Assembly: GCF_017599305.1 (NCBI RefSeq)
Contig: NZ_JAGFWR010000001.1
Location: 496,001-560,000 of the forward strand
Direction of reading: 5' to 3'
Source: Micromonospora antibiotica
Lineage (GTDB): Bacteria; Actinomycetota; Actinomycetes; Mycobacteriales; Micromonosporaceae
DNA: 64,000 nt
The position numbers and the translations under genes are program-made. Numbering within the stretch: the first letter of the stretch is position 1; every line of letters begins with the position of its first letter. The notes beneath the pieces were generated by a model. That model saw only the letters and a program-made list of their open reading frames with translations, was not told the origin of the DNA and searched no databases. Positions 43,443-52,221 of this stretch are shown here, piece by piece.

Positions 43443-44118
43443 CCGACCGCTCCGACGCGTCGTCCACCCGGCGGCCGGACGGTATTGCGGAGCCGGCGGC
43501 GGGACCCCCGGCGGGAGCCTCGGGACCCCCGGCGGGAGCATTGGGGTCGGCGACGGCAGGAGCGTCGGGGCCGGTGGTGGTCGGGGCCGGCCGGAGCAGT
43601 CGGCTCACCACGCCACCGAGCCAGGGGGCGTACGGGCGCGGGTCGGCGTCGATCTCGGTCATCAACCGGGTCGGGTCGACCCAGCGCAGCTCGGCCACCT
43701 CGTCCGGGTCCGGCCGCAGGGTGAGTGCGGCCGGCACGTCGGCCCGCAGCACGTGGTCGTACTCGAACTCGACCCGACCGGTGGCCGGGTCCTCGGCGTA
43801 GTAGAGGTAGACGCCGACCTCGGTCAGCGACACCGGCCCGGCGCCCAGCTCCTCGGCGAGCCGGCGGTTGGCGGCCTCCGCCAGTGACTCGGCCGGCAGC
43901 GGGTGCCCGCAGCACGAGTTGGCCCAGCGCAGCGGGAACCGGGTCTTGACCGGGGCCCGCTGCTGCAGGAGGACCCGGCCGTCCGGGTCGACCAGCAGCA
44001 CCGAGAAGGCCCGGTGCAGGCGACCGGGTGCCTGGTGGGCGGCGGCGACGGTGGTTTCGCCGAGCACCCGTCCGGTGTCGTCGACCAGCTCGACGAGGTG
44101 AGCCTCCCGGGATTTCAC
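43432..44118 (-). CDS. idi: isopentenyl-diphosphate delta-isomerase, type I, with C-terminal tail
   Basis: 228 aa; start GTG at 44118, four bases after crtI. Nudix-fold enzyme interconverting IPP and DMAPP. WANSCCGHPLPAES has the catalytic Cys, and an EFEYDHV segment carries metal-binding Glu/His. Residues 1-185 are the enzyme; the last 45 residues (PTTTGPDAPAVADPNAPAGG...) are a low-complexity tail absent from normal Idi, rather like the tail on PurL. It supplies precursors to CrtE. Confidence 0.92.
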   Translation of the reverse strand: MKSREAHLVELVDDTGRVLGETTVAAAHQAPGRLHRAFSVLLVDPDGRVLLQQRAPVKTRFPLRWANSCCGHPLPAESLAEAANRRLAEELGAGPVSLTEVGVYLYYAEDPATGRVEFEYDHVLRADVPAALTLRPDPDEVAELRWVDPTRLMTEIDADPRPYAPWLGGVVSRLLRPAPTTTGPDAPAVADPNAPAGGPEAPAGGPAAGSAIPSGRRVDDASERSGGR

Positions 44119-44122
44119 GCGG

Positions 44123-45604
44123 TCACCGACCCGCGCCGGTGATGCGGTTGGCGGCCAGCTTGCCGGAGATCAGCACCATCGGCACACCGACACCGGGCTG
44201 GGTGCCGGAGCCGGTGAAGACCACGTTGGGCAGGCTGCGGTGCAGGTTGGACGGGCGGAACGGCCCGGTCTGGAAGAGGCTGTGCGCGGCGGCGAACGGC
44301 GTACCGGCGGCCATTCCCTGCTCCTCCCACTCGGCGGGGGTGATCGTACGCAACACCTCGATGCCGGCGCCGAACCCGACGTACCCGCGCTCCTCCAGCG
44401 TGGCGACGAGCTGGTCGGCGTAGCGCCGGCTCAGGTCGCCCCGCCAGTCGAACGGGGCCCGGTCGAGGTTGGGCACCGGGGCCAGCACGTAGTAGGTGTG
44501 CCGGCCGTCCGGGGCGACCGACGGGTCGGTCCGGCTCGGGTTGGTGACCAGCAGCGACGGGTCGCTCATCAGCTCGCCGCGCCTGATCACCTCGTCGAAG
44601 GTGCCTTTCCAGGACCGTCCGAAGTGGATGTTGTGATGAGCGATCTTCCCATACCCCTGCGTCGATCCGACGTGCAGGACCACGCAGGACGGCGAGTAGG
44701 TCAGCTTCCGCTGCCGACCCTCGGGGAGCAGGTCGCGGTAGGCGACCGGCAGGTCCGGGTTGAGCACCACCACGTCGGCCGGGATCAGCTCGCAGTCGGC
44801 GGTGACCACGCCGGTGGCCCGGCCGTTGGCGGTCTCCACCCGGGCGACGGTGGTGTCGTAGCGGATCTGGACGCCGTGCTTCTCGGCCGCGCCGGCCATC
44901 CCCTTGGAGACGGCGTGGATGCCGCCGCGCGGGAAGTAGACCCCGGCCACCGAGTCGAGGTACGCGATGACGCTGTAGATGGCCAGCGCGTCGTGCGGCG
45001 AGAGCCCGGCGTACATCGCCTGGAAGGAGAAGATCCGCTGGGTACGCGGGTCGGAGAAGAACTGGTTGATCTTGGTTTGGAGTCGCCGGAACGCCCCGTT
45101 CGCCAGCAACTTCAGCAGGTTGCCGGTGAGCAGGTCGGTCGGGGCGTCCAGGTTGCGGTCGATGAAGTCGGCCCGTTCCCAGTTCCACAGGTTGCGGGCG
45201 TAGTCGACGAACCGGAGGTAGCCGTCGGCCTCGCGGGGGCCGCAGACCCGGGAGATCTCGGCCGCCATCCGGGTGGTGTCGGTGATCACGTCCAGGGTGG
45301 AGCCGTCCGGGTAGTAGGCCCGGTAGGCGGGGTCGACCGGGGTCAGGTCGAGCCAGTCGTGCAGCTCCTCGCCGACCGCACCGAGCGCCTCGGCGATCAG
45401 GTCGGGCATGGTGAGCACGGTGGGGCCGGTGTCGAACTCGTACCCGTCGACGCTGAGCCGACCGGCCCGTCCGCCCGGCACCGGCTCGCGTTCCAGCACG
45501 GTCACCTGCCGGCCGCTGCCGGCCAGGTGCAGCGCGCACGCCAGGCCGCCCAGGCCCGCGCCCACGACCACCACCCGGTCCGTACGTCCCGTCACGGTCC
45601 GCAC
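44123..45604 (-). CDS. crtI: phytoene desaturase (CrtI)
   Basis: 493 aa, FAD-dependent desaturation of phytoene. The dinucleotide fold VVVGAGLGGLACALHLAGSG is at residues 12-31, then GGRAGRL. The C-terminal CrtI signature reads GSGTQPGVGVPMVLISGKL. The GTG at 45604 follows GGAGG. Products range from neurosporene to lycopene or tetradehydrolycopene, which the sequence does not settle. Confidence 0.94.
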   Translation of the reverse strand: MRTVTGRTDRVVVVGAGLGGLACALHLAGSGRQVTVLEREPVPGGRAGRLSVDGYEFDTGPTVLTMPDLIAEALGAVGEELHDWLDLTPVDPAYRAYYPDGSTLDVITDTTRMAAEISRVCGPREADGYLRFVDYARNLWNWERADFIDRNLDAPTDLLTGNLLKLLANGAFRRLQTKINQFFSDPRTQRIFSFQAMYAGLSPHDALAIYSVIAYLDSVAGVYFPRGGIHAVSKGMAGAAEKHGVQIRYDTTVARVETANGRATGVVTADCELIPADVVVLNPDLPVAYRDLLPEGRQRKLTYSPSCVVLHVGSTQGYGKIAHHNIHFGRSWKGTFDEVIRRGELMSDPSLLVTNPSRTDPSVAPDGRHTYYVLAPVPNLDRAPFDWRGDLSRRYADQLVATLEERGYVGFGAGIEVLRTITPAEWEEQGMAAGTPFAAAHSLFQTGPFRPSNLHRSLPNVVFTGSGTQPGVGVPMVLISGKLAANRITGAGR

Positions 45605-45632
45605 GCGACCACCTCCTTCAGAAAGTTGCCCA

Positions 45633-46787
45633 TCATGCCCGCCGCGTCGCGGCGGCGGTGGCGAGACCGGTCAGCGCGGTGCGCGCCGTCTCGTCGATCG
45701 ACGCGGTCTCCAACGCGGCGAGCGCGTCGGTGACCCGGTCGGAGATCATGCGCTCGACCCGGCCGACCGCTCCGGTGTCGGCGACGATGTCGGCCAGCCG
45801 GGCGACCTCGCGGATGCCGACGGCGGTGCCGGCCCGCTCCAACGCCCGCCGCTGGCCGCCGGTGGCGAGTTGGCGGGCGAGCATCAGCAGCACCGTCGGC
45901 TTGCCGGTGCGCAGGTCGTCGCCGGCCGGCTTGCCGGTCGCCGCCGGGTCACCGTAGACGCCGAGCAGGTCGTCGCGGAGCTGGAACGCCTCGCCGACGG
46001 CCAGCCCGTAGCGGGTGTACGCGGCGATCAGCGGCGCGTCGGGCTCGGTGCCGGCCAGGCAGGCGCCGAAGAGCAGCGGACGCTGGACGGTGTAGCTGGC
46101 CGTCTTGTAGCGGGCCACCCGCAGCGCCCGGTCCACCGACCAGTTCGCCGCGTCGTTCTCGCCGAGCACGTCGAGGTACTGCCCGGCGATGGTCTCGACG
46201 CGCATCTGGTCGTAGCAGCGCCGCACCTCCAGCATCCGGGCCGGCGGCACGGTGGCGTGGGCGAGCAGCCGGTCCGCCCAGACCAGGCAGAGGTCGCCGA
46301 TGAGGACGGCAACCGACTCACCGAACCGACCCGGATCGCCGGTGTGTCCGGCGGTGACGTGCCGGGCGGCGGCGGCCCGGTGCACGGTGGGCAGGCCCCG
46401 TCGGGTGTCCGAGGCGTCCATCACGTCGTCGTGCACCAGGGCGAAGGTGTGCAGCAGTTCCAGGGCGGCCAGCGCGGGCAGCACGGTGGGCAGTGGCGCG
46501 TCGCCGCCCACCACGCCCCGCCAGCCCCAGTAGGCGAAGGTCGGGCGGACCCGCTTGCCGCCGGCCAGCACGCAGTCGCGTGCCGTCGCGGCGAAACCGC
46601 CCATCGCTGCGTCGATCTCGGTCAGCGTGTCGACCTCGCGGGCGAGGAACGCCGACAGGGTGCCGTCGACGTCGTCGACCAGGTCACGGGCGAAGGCGGC
46701 CAGTACGCCGTGGACCGGATCGTCCGTCGCTCCCGGCTGTGCCGGCGCGACGCGGAGCGCGTTACCCGCAACTGCGTCGTTGGCCAT
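45633..46787 (-). CDS. crtE: geranylgeranyl diphosphate synthase-type polyprenyl synthase
   Basis: 384 aa trans-prenyltransferase, first gene of the carotenoid operon. The first Asp-rich motif is DDVMD, inside LVHDDVMDASDTRRG. The second is unusual (QLRDDLLGVYGD, so DDLLG). GGKRVRP is the IPP-binding segment. Chain length C20 is inferred from the carotenoid context. ATG at 46787 with little ribosome site; its short leader abuts the palindrome at 46800. Confidence 0.92.
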   Translation of the reverse strand: MANDAVAGNALRVAPAQPGATDDPVHGVLAAFARDLVDDVDGTLSAFLAREVDTLTEIDAAMGGFAATARDCVLAGGKRVRPTFAYWGWRGVVGGDAPLPTVLPALAALELLHTFALVHDDVMDASDTRRGLPTVHRAAAARHVTAGHTGDPGRFGESVAVLIGDLCLVWADRLLAHATVPPARMLEVRRCYDQMRVETIAGQYLDVLGENDAANWSVDRALRVARYKTASYTVQRPLLFGACLAGTEPDAPLIAAYTRYGLAVGEAFQLRDDLLGVYGDPAATGKPAGDDLRTGKPTVLLMLARQLATGGQRRALERAGTAVGIREVARLADIVADTGAVGRVERMISDRVTDALAALETASIDETARTALTGLATAAATRRA

Positions 46788-46799
46788 GGGGGCGAGCGT

Positions 46800-46836
46800 A
46801 CCCTAGGGTTACGAGTTGCGTCGATTGCTGCGTCGA
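46800..46836. promoter_or_regulatory. divergent crtE/crtB control region
   Basis: The 64-base gap between crtE and crtB holds a perfect 10-bp palindrome ACCCTAGGGT (46800-46809) and a direct repeat GCGTCGA at 46818-46824 and 46830-46836 (12-base period). CarH-type regulators bind short direct repeats, so these are candidate sites for the MerR/B12 protein. Confidence 0.45.
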
Positions 46837-46851
46837 ATCAGAGGAGGCCCG

Positions 46852-47763
46852 GTGGACACCGATCTCACCGCTGCCTATGCCCGCTGCCAGGAGCTGCACA
46901 GACACCACGGGCGCACCTACTATCTCGCCACCCGGCTGCTCCCCGCATGGAAACGCCGACACGTGCACGCCCTGTACGGGTTCACCCGCTACGCCGACGA
47001 GATCGTGGACCGCACCGAGGACCTGCCCCCCGCCGAGCGGGCCGCCCGGCTGGACGCCTGGGGTTCCCGCTTCGTCGCCGGCCTGCACGGTGAGCCGGTC
47101 GACGACCCGCTGCTGCCGGCGGTGCTGCACACCATCGCCGTGTTCGACCTGGACCGGACCGACTTCGCGTCGTTCCTGCGCAGCATGGCGATGGACCTGA
47201 CCGTCATGTCGTACCCGACCTACGACGACCTGCTCGACTACATGGAGGGCTCGGCGGCGGTCATCGGCACCATGATGCTGCCCATCCTCGGCAGCTCCGA
47301 CCCGGTCGCCGCCCGGGAACCGGCCCGGCAGCTCGGGTTCGCCTTCCAGCTGACCAACTTCATCCGGGACGTCGCCGAGGACCTCGACCGGGGCCGCACC
47401 TACCTGCCCGACGAGGACCTCGCCAAGTTCAACGTCACCCGCGAGGACCTGCTCGCCGCCCAGGCCGCCGGCCACAGCACCGACAAGATCCGCGACCTGA
47501 TCGAGTACGAGGTGACCCGCGCCCAGGCCCACTACGCCGCCGCCGCGCCGGGCATCACCCTGCTCGCCCCCGCCTCCCAGGCGTGCATGCGCACCGCCTA
47601 CGCCCTCTACGGCGGCATCCTCGACGAGGTCGCCGCCCAGGACTACGACGTGTTCGTCAAGCGGGCCGTGGTGCCCCAGCGGCGACGGCTGGCGGTGGCG
47701 GCGAAGGCCCTGCTGACCCGTACCGGCACCCCGGTCGTGGTGCCCGGCCCGGCCCTGACGTGA
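46852..47763 (+). CDS. crtB: phytoene synthase (CrtB)
   Basis: 303 aa from the GTG at 46852, after GAGGAGG. Head-to-head condensation of two GGPP molecules. The Asp-rich motifs are YADEIVDRTED and QLTNFIRDVAEDLDRGRTYLP, the second being the family signature. Divergent from crtE and coupled by GTGA to the photolyase gene. Squalene synthase is excluded by the pathway context rather than sequence alone. Confidence 0.93.
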   Translation: MDTDLTAAYARCQELHRHHGRTYYLATRLLPAWKRRHVHALYGFTRYADEIVDRTEDLPPAERAARLDAWGSRFVAGLHGEPVDDPLLPAVLHTIAVFDLDRTDFASFLRSMAMDLTVMSYPTYDDLLDYMEGSAAVIGTMMLPILGSSDPVAAREPARQLGFAFQLTNFIRDVAEDLDRGRTYLPDEDLAKFNVTREDLLAAQAAGHSTDKIRDLIEYEVTRAQAHYAAAAPGITLLAPASQACMRTAYALYGGILDEVAAQDYDVFVKRAVVPQRRRLAVAAKALLTRTGTPVVVPGPALT

Positions 47764-49082
47764 GCGGCCGTACGGCGGTGGTGTTGTTCACCCGCGACCT
47801 GCGGGTGCACGACCACCCGGCGCTGGCGACGGCCTGCGCCGCCTTCGACCGGGTGGTGCCGCTGTACGTCCTCGACCCGACGTTGGCCGACCACTCGCCC
47901 AACCGCACCCGGTTCCTGCACCAGTGCCTCGCCGAGCTGCGGGACACCCTGCGCGGGCTCGGCGGTGACCTGGTGATCCGCCGGGGTGACCCGGTGGCCG
48001 AGGCGGTCCGGGTGGCCCGGGAGGTGGGTGCCGAGGGCATCGGCCTGTCCGCCGACGTCAGCCGCTACGCCCACCGCCGGGAACGCCGGCTGCGCGCCGA
48101 GTGCGACCGGCACCGGCTCGCCCTGCGGCTCTTCCCCGGCGTCACGATCGTCGAGCCGGGGGCACTGCGACCCGGCGGCGGCGACCACTACCGGGTGTTC
48201 ACCCCCTACCACCGGGTCTGGTCGGTGGCGCAGTGGCGCGAGGAGCTGGCCGCGCCCCGGCGGGTCACCCTGCCCGACGGGGTTGCGGTCGGCCGGCTGC
48301 CGGCCCTGCCGAAGGGCGAGTCGCCGCAGGCCGCGGTCGGCGGCGAGACCGTCGGGCAGCGCCGGCTCACGCAGTGGTTGCCGACCCTGCGCCGGTACGA
48401 CGACATCCACGACGACCTGGCCGGTGACGAGACCTCCCGGCTCAGCCCGTACCTGCGGTTCGGTTGCCTGTCCCCGCTGGCGGTGGCGAACCGGGCCGAC
48501 GACCGGGGGCACCCGTTCGTCAGGCAGCTCTGCTGGCGGGACTTCTACCACCAGGTCACCGCCGCCTTCCCGGAGATCGCGGCGAAGGCGTACCGGCGCG
48601 GGGCCACCGAGGACTGGCGGTACGACGCGGCGGCGCTGACCGCCTGGACCGAGGGTCGGACCGGAATGCCGATCGTGGACGCCGGGATGCGCCAACTGCA
48701 CGCCGAGGGGTGGATGCACAACCGGGCCCGGCTGATCACCGCCGGCTACCTGACCAAGGTGCTCGGCCTGGACTGGCGGCCCGGTCTCGCGGTCTTCTCC
48801 CGCTGGCTGCTCGACGGGGACGTGCCCGACAACTCCGGCAACTGGCAGTGGGTGGCCGGCACCGGCAACGACAGCCGCCCCTACCGCGGGCTCAACCCGG
48901 TCCGCCAGGCCGAACGCTACGACCCCGACGGCGGGTACGTGCGTCGTTGGGTGCCCGAGCTGGCGGCGGTGGCCGGCAAGGCCGTGCACCAGCCGTGGCG
49001 GCTGCCCGCCGAGGTGCGACGCACCCTCGACTACCCGCCGCCGCTGGAGGTGCCCGACGCCGACCCGGTCTGGCTGCGCTGA
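47760..49082 (+). CDS. phr: deoxyribodipyrimidine photolyase
   Basis: 440 aa; GTG overlaps the crtB stop. The N-terminal antenna-binding alpha/beta domain starts VVLFTRDLRVHDHPAL. The C-terminal FAD domain shows LSPYLRFGCLSP, CWRDFYHQ, GMPIVDAGMRQLHAEGWMHNRAR and NWQWVAGTGND, with the Trp residues of the electron-transfer chain. A class I CPD photolyase is the best reading. Coupling to crtB points to shared light induction by the MerR/B12 regulator. Confidence 0.94.
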   Translation: MSGRTAVVLFTRDLRVHDHPALATACAAFDRVVPLYVLDPTLADHSPNRTRFLHQCLAELRDTLRGLGGDLVIRRGDPVAEAVRVAREVGAEGIGLSADVSRYAHRRERRLRAECDRHRLALRLFPGVTIVEPGALRPGGGDHYRVFTPYHRVWSVAQWREELAAPRRVTLPDGVAVGRLPALPKGESPQAAVGGETVGQRRLTQWLPTLRRYDDIHDDLAGDETSRLSPYLRFGCLSPLAVANRADDRGHPFVRQLCWRDFYHQVTAAFPEIAAKAYRRGATEDWRYDAAALTAWTEGRTGMPIVDAGMRQLHAEGWMHNRARLITAGYLTKVLGLDWRPGLAVFSRWLLDGDVPDNSGNWQWVAGTGNDSRPYRGLNPVRQAERYDPDGGYVRRWVPELAAVAGKAVHQPWRLPAEVRRTLDYPPPLEVPDADPVWLR

Positions 49083-49140
49083 GGTCTGGTCCGTCGGCCG
49101 GGTCGGCGGTGCCGGGCCGCTTGCGCCGGGCCGGGTCCCG

Positions 49141-49228
49141 GGCGGTGCGGGGTCGGGTCCGGCGGTGCGGGGCCAGGGCCGGCGGTGCGGGGTCGGGTCC
49201 GGCGGTGCGGGGTCGGGTCCGGCGGTGC
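49141..49228. repeat. 20-bp tandem repeat
   Basis: Four copies of GGCGGTGCGGGGTCGGGTCC (the second has three changes) plus GGCGGTGC. Non-coding, upstream of the reductase gene. Confidence 0.85.
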
Positions 49229-49292
49229 ACGCGGGCGGGAATTCCGGGGTGGACCGGTGGCCGGGGGTGGGGTCGTGCGGAATGCTGACGGG

Positions 49293-50780
49293 ATGGCAGA
49301 GCCGGAACTGGTGGACGTGGTCGTGGTCGGGCTCGGCGTGGGCGGCGAGGAGGTGGCCGGGCGACTCGCCGAGGCCGGCCTCAGCGTCGTCGGCGTCGAA
49401 CGGGACCTGGTCGGCGGGGAGTGCCCGTACTGGGGGTGCATCCCCAGCAAGATGATGATCCGGGCGGCGAACGCCCTGGCCGAGGCGCGACGGGTCGACG
49501 GGCTGGCCGGGTCGGCGCAGGTCCGGGCCGACTGGGCGCCGGTGGCGAAACGCATCCGGGAGGAGGCCACCGACACCTGGAACGACCGGGCCGCGGTGGA
49601 CCGGTTCACCGGCAAGGGCGGGCGGTTCCTGCGTGGCAGCGGCCGGCTCGACGGTCCCGGCCGGGTCCGGGTCGGTGACCAGGTGTTCCAGGCCCGGCGG
49701 GGGATCGTCCTCGGCACCGGTACCCGCCCGTCGATCCCGCCGATCGAGGGGCTGGCGGGCACCCCGTACTGGACGAACCACCAGGCGATCGAGGTGGCGG
49801 AGCTGCCGGCGACCCTGCTGATCATCGGGGGTGGGGCGATCGGGCTGGAGCTGGCGCAGGTCTTCGCCCGGTTCGGGGTCGGGGTGACCGTGCTGGAGGC
49901 GTCCGGCCGGGTGCTCGCCCTCGAAGAGCCGGAGTCGTCCGAGGTGGCCGCCGCCGCGTTGCGTGCCGACGGGGTGGAGATCGCCACCGAGGTCAAGATC
50001 GAACGGGTCGGCCACGACGACGACACCTTCACCGTGTACGCCGCCGGTGACCGGTCGTTCAGCGCCGAGAAGCTGCTGGTGGTGACCGGTCGCCGGGCCC
50101 ACCTGGACGAGTTGGGGTTGGACACCGTCGGGGTGGACGCCACCCAGCGCTACCTGCCGGTGGACGACCGGATGCACGTCACCGACGGGATCTGGGCGGT
50201 CGGCGACGTGACCGGCGAGGGCGCGTTCACCCACATCGCCATGTACCAGGCGTCGATCGTGGTCGCCGACGTGCTCGACCGCGCCCGGCGGGCCGAGGGC
50301 GGCCCCGACGCCAGCGGCACCGCCAGCGTGGTGGGCGGTGCGATGGGCGCGGCCAGCGCCGTCGGGGGTTCGATGGGCGCGGCCGGCCCGAGCGGCGCCG
50401 CCGGCACCGTGCCCCGCGCCGACTACCGGGCGCTGCCCCGGGTCACCTTCACCGACCCGGAGGTGGGCGCGGTCGGGCTCACCGAACGGCAGGCCCGCGA
50501 GCGGGGCATCAACGTGCAGGTCGGCTTCACCGAGCTGTCGTCGTCCACCCGGGGCTGGATCCACGGTGGCGAACCGGGCGGCTTCATCAAGGTGATCGCC
50601 GACGCCGACCAGGGGGTGCTGATCGGTGCGACGTCGGTCGGCCCGGCCGGGGGTGAGGTGCTGTCGGCGCTGGTCGTGGCGGTGCACGCGGCCGTACCGG
50701 TCAGCCAGCTGAGGCACATGATCTATGCGTACCCGACGTTCCACCGGGCCATCCAGAGCGCCCTGAACGACCTGAGCTGA
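49293..50780 (+). CDS. pyridine nucleotide-disulfide oxidoreductase (mercuric reductase/lipoamide dehydrogenase type)
   Basis: 495 aa from the ATG at 49293. FAD fold VVVGLGVGGEEVAGRL; redox-active Cys pair GGECPYWGCIPSKM; NAD(P) fold LIIGGGAIGLELAQVFARFG; then WAVGDVTGEGAFTH. The C-terminal dimer domain ends in YPTFHRA with the catalytic His. Residues about 339-372 are a Gly/Ala/Ser insert (VVGGAMGAASAVGGSMGAA) absent from standard members. No mercury-binding Cys at the C-terminus, so it is not a classical MerA. Substrate unknown. Confidence 0.88.
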   Translation: MAEPELVDVVVVGLGVGGEEVAGRLAEAGLSVVGVERDLVGGECPYWGCIPSKMMIRAANALAEARRVDGLAGSAQVRADWAPVAKRIREEATDTWNDRAAVDRFTGKGGRFLRGSGRLDGPGRVRVGDQVFQARRGIVLGTGTRPSIPPIEGLAGTPYWTNHQAIEVAELPATLLIIGGGAIGLELAQVFARFGVGVTVLEASGRVLALEEPESSEVAAAALRADGVEIATEVKIERVGHDDDTFTVYAAGDRSFSAEKLLVVTGRRAHLDELGLDTVGVDATQRYLPVDDRMHVTDGIWAVGDVTGEGAFTHIAMYQASIVVADVLDRARRAEGGPDASGTASVVGGAMGAASAVGGSMGAAGPSGAAGTVPRADYRALPRVTFTDPEVGAVGLTERQARERGINVQVGFTELSSSTRGWIHGGEPGGFIKVIADADQGVLIGATSVGPAGGEVLSALVVAVHAAVPVSQLRHMIYAYPTFHRAIQSALNDLS

Positions 50781-50853
50781 GCCCGGCGCACCGGCCGGCG
50801 CGGCGCAACCGCCGGGTCGGCCGGTCCGGTCCGGCCTCGGAGCAGGGGGCCGG

Positions 50854-50961
50854 GTTCCCGGTCCGCGCCGGCCGGGCGGGGTTCCCGGTTCATGCCGGCC
50901 GGGTGGGGTTCCCGGTTCATGCCGGCCGGGTGGGGTGCGCGGTTCGTGCCGGCCGGGCCGG
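50854..50961. repeat. 27-bp tandem repeat
   Basis: Four units of 27 bp (GTTCCCGGTTCATGCCGGCC then GGGTGGG), 50854-50961. The middle two are identical; the outer ones have diverged. It lies between convergent genes and ends next to the hydratase stop. Confidence 0.85.
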
Positions 50962-50963
50962 AA

Positions 50964-51719
50964 TTACTGTCCGTGCCGGCCGGCTCCGGCGGCGAAGCGG
51001 GCCGAGCCGGCTGTGGCGTCCGCCGCCAACGAGTCGATGCCGTAGGCGAACTCGGTGGCGAACGCCTCCGGCTCGGGCCGGCCGGCACCGGCCAGCACCG
51101 AAGCCCGGTCGTTGCGCAGGCAGGTCTGCGGATGCCGGGCGATCTCGGCGGCCAGCCGCTCGGCCGCCGTCCGCGCCTCACCCGGCGCGACCACCCGGTT
51201 GACCAGCCCTATCGCGTACGCCTCGTCAGCGGGCACCGGGCGGCCGGTGAGGATCAGGTCCATCGCCCGGCTCTGGCCGATCAGCCGGGGCAGTCGTACC
51301 GTGCCGCCGTCGATCAGCGGCACTCCCCAGCGTCGACAGAACACCCCCAGCACCGCGTCCGACTCGGCGACCCGCAGATCGCACCAGAGCGCCAGCTCCA
51401 GGCCGCCGGCCACCGCGTACCCGGAGATCGCCGCGACGACCGGCTTGGACAGTGCCATCCGGGTCGGACCCATCGGGCCGTCGCCGTCGGGCTCGACCCG
51501 GTTGCCGCTCGGCGTGCCGATGGCCTTGAGGTCGGCACCCGAGCAGAACGTGCCGCCCGCGCCCCACAGCACCGCGACCCGGGCCTCCGGGTCGGCCTCG
51601 AACGCGCGGAACGCGTCGGCGAGCGCCCGCGCGGTCGGCCCGTCGACGGCGTTGCGCGACGCCGCCCGGTCGAGGATCACCGTGGTCACCGCCCCGTTCC
51701 GGGCAACATGCACCGCCAT
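50964..51719 (-). CDS. enoyl-CoA hydratase/isomerase family protein
   Basis: 251 aa from the ATG at 51719. Crotonase motifs: LDRAASRNAVDG, FCSGADLKAIG oxyanion loop, ISGYAVAGGLELALWCDLRV, and FCRRWGVPLIDGGTVRLPRLIG. The first catalytic Glu position is kept (GGLEL); the second Glu is replaced in RRWGVPLIDGG, so water addition may be altered; isomerase or hydrolase activity is possible. Its 3' end runs into the tandem repeat and the gene stands alone. Confidence 0.85.
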   Translation of the reverse strand: MAVHVARNGAVTTVILDRAASRNAVDGPTARALADAFRAFEADPEARVAVLWGAGGTFCSGADLKAIGTPSGNRVEPDGDGPMGPTRMALSKPVVAAISGYAVAGGLELALWCDLRVAESDAVLGVFCRRWGVPLIDGGTVRLPRLIGQSRAMDLILTGRPVPADEAYAIGLVNRVVAPGEARTAAERLAAEIARHPQTCLRNDRASVLAGAGRPEPEAFATEFAYGIDSLAADATAGSARFAAGAGRHGQ

Positions 51720-51764
51720 CCCCCCAGCATCCCCCGCCCACCCCCGCCCGGCCACCCCGCCTGC

Positions 51765-51886
51765 GCCCGCAGGCCCCGCCGGTTGCGCGGGGCTTGCGGG
51801 TGCGCTCCCCGCCCCGCCTGCCCGCCCGCCCCGCCTGCCCGCCCCGTCTGCCCGCAGGCCCTGCCTGCTGTGCGGGGCTTGCGGGC
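51765..51886. repeat. two imperfect hairpin repeats in GC-skewed spacer
   Basis: GCCCGCAGGCCCCGC...GCGGGGCTTGCGGG (51765-51799) recurs as GCCCGCAGGCCCTGC...GCGGGGCTTGCGGGC (51850-51886), with C-rich CCGCCTGCC repeats between. The rest of the 310-base spacer (51720-52029) has no gene. Confidence 0.65.
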
Positions 51887-52029
51887 AGGGCTTGCGGGTT
51901 GCGCTGGGGCGGGGTCCCTTGGGGCTTGGGCGGCCCATCGGCACGGCAATGGCGGGGATCTGCGTGGGCGGGTGGTGCCGGGGCGTGGTCGGCCGGTGCG
52001 GCCCGGTGTCACGCGGGCGCGGGGTGGGG

Positions 52030-52221
52030 TCAGCGGCGGTCGGTGATCCGGGTGAGGAAGGTCTGCCAGGCGGCGGGGGTGAAGGTCAGGGTGGGGCCGT
52101 CGGGGTCCTTGGAGTCGCGGACGGCGATCATCCCGGGCAGGTTGCCGGCCACCTCGACGCAAGCGCCGCCGTTTCCACTGCTGCGGGTGCTCTTGCGCCA
52201 ACGGGCGTGGTTCAGTTCCAT
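52030..52221 (-). CDS. DUF397 domain protein
   Basis: 63 aa from the ATG at 52221, overlapping the end of the regulator by ten bases. It starts ARWRKSTRSSGNGGACVEVAG and ends TPAAWQTFL, which spans the whole DUF397. These small proteins pair with DUF5753 helix-turn-helix regulators (the Streptomyces BldB/WhiJ-type pairs) and probably antagonise them. Confidence 0.92.
   Translation of the reverse strand: MELNHARWRKSTRSSGNGGACVEVAGNLPGMIAVRDSKDPDGPTLTFTPAAWQTFLTRITDRR

Noticed and set aside
49141..49228. Tandem 20-bp repeat as a CRISPR array
   Set aside because: Repeats abut without unique spacers and no cas genes are present; the 27-bp and 68-bp repeats fail for the same reason.
47643..50744. 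Very long open minus frame (1033 codons) across phr and the reductase
   Set aside because: It is antisense to two genes with complete motifs and has the Arg/His/Pro composition of a GC-rich shadow frame.
49293..50780. Mercuric reductase
   Set aside because: There is no C-terminal Cys pair, no N-terminal heavy-metal domain and no mer genes nearby; only the fold is shared.
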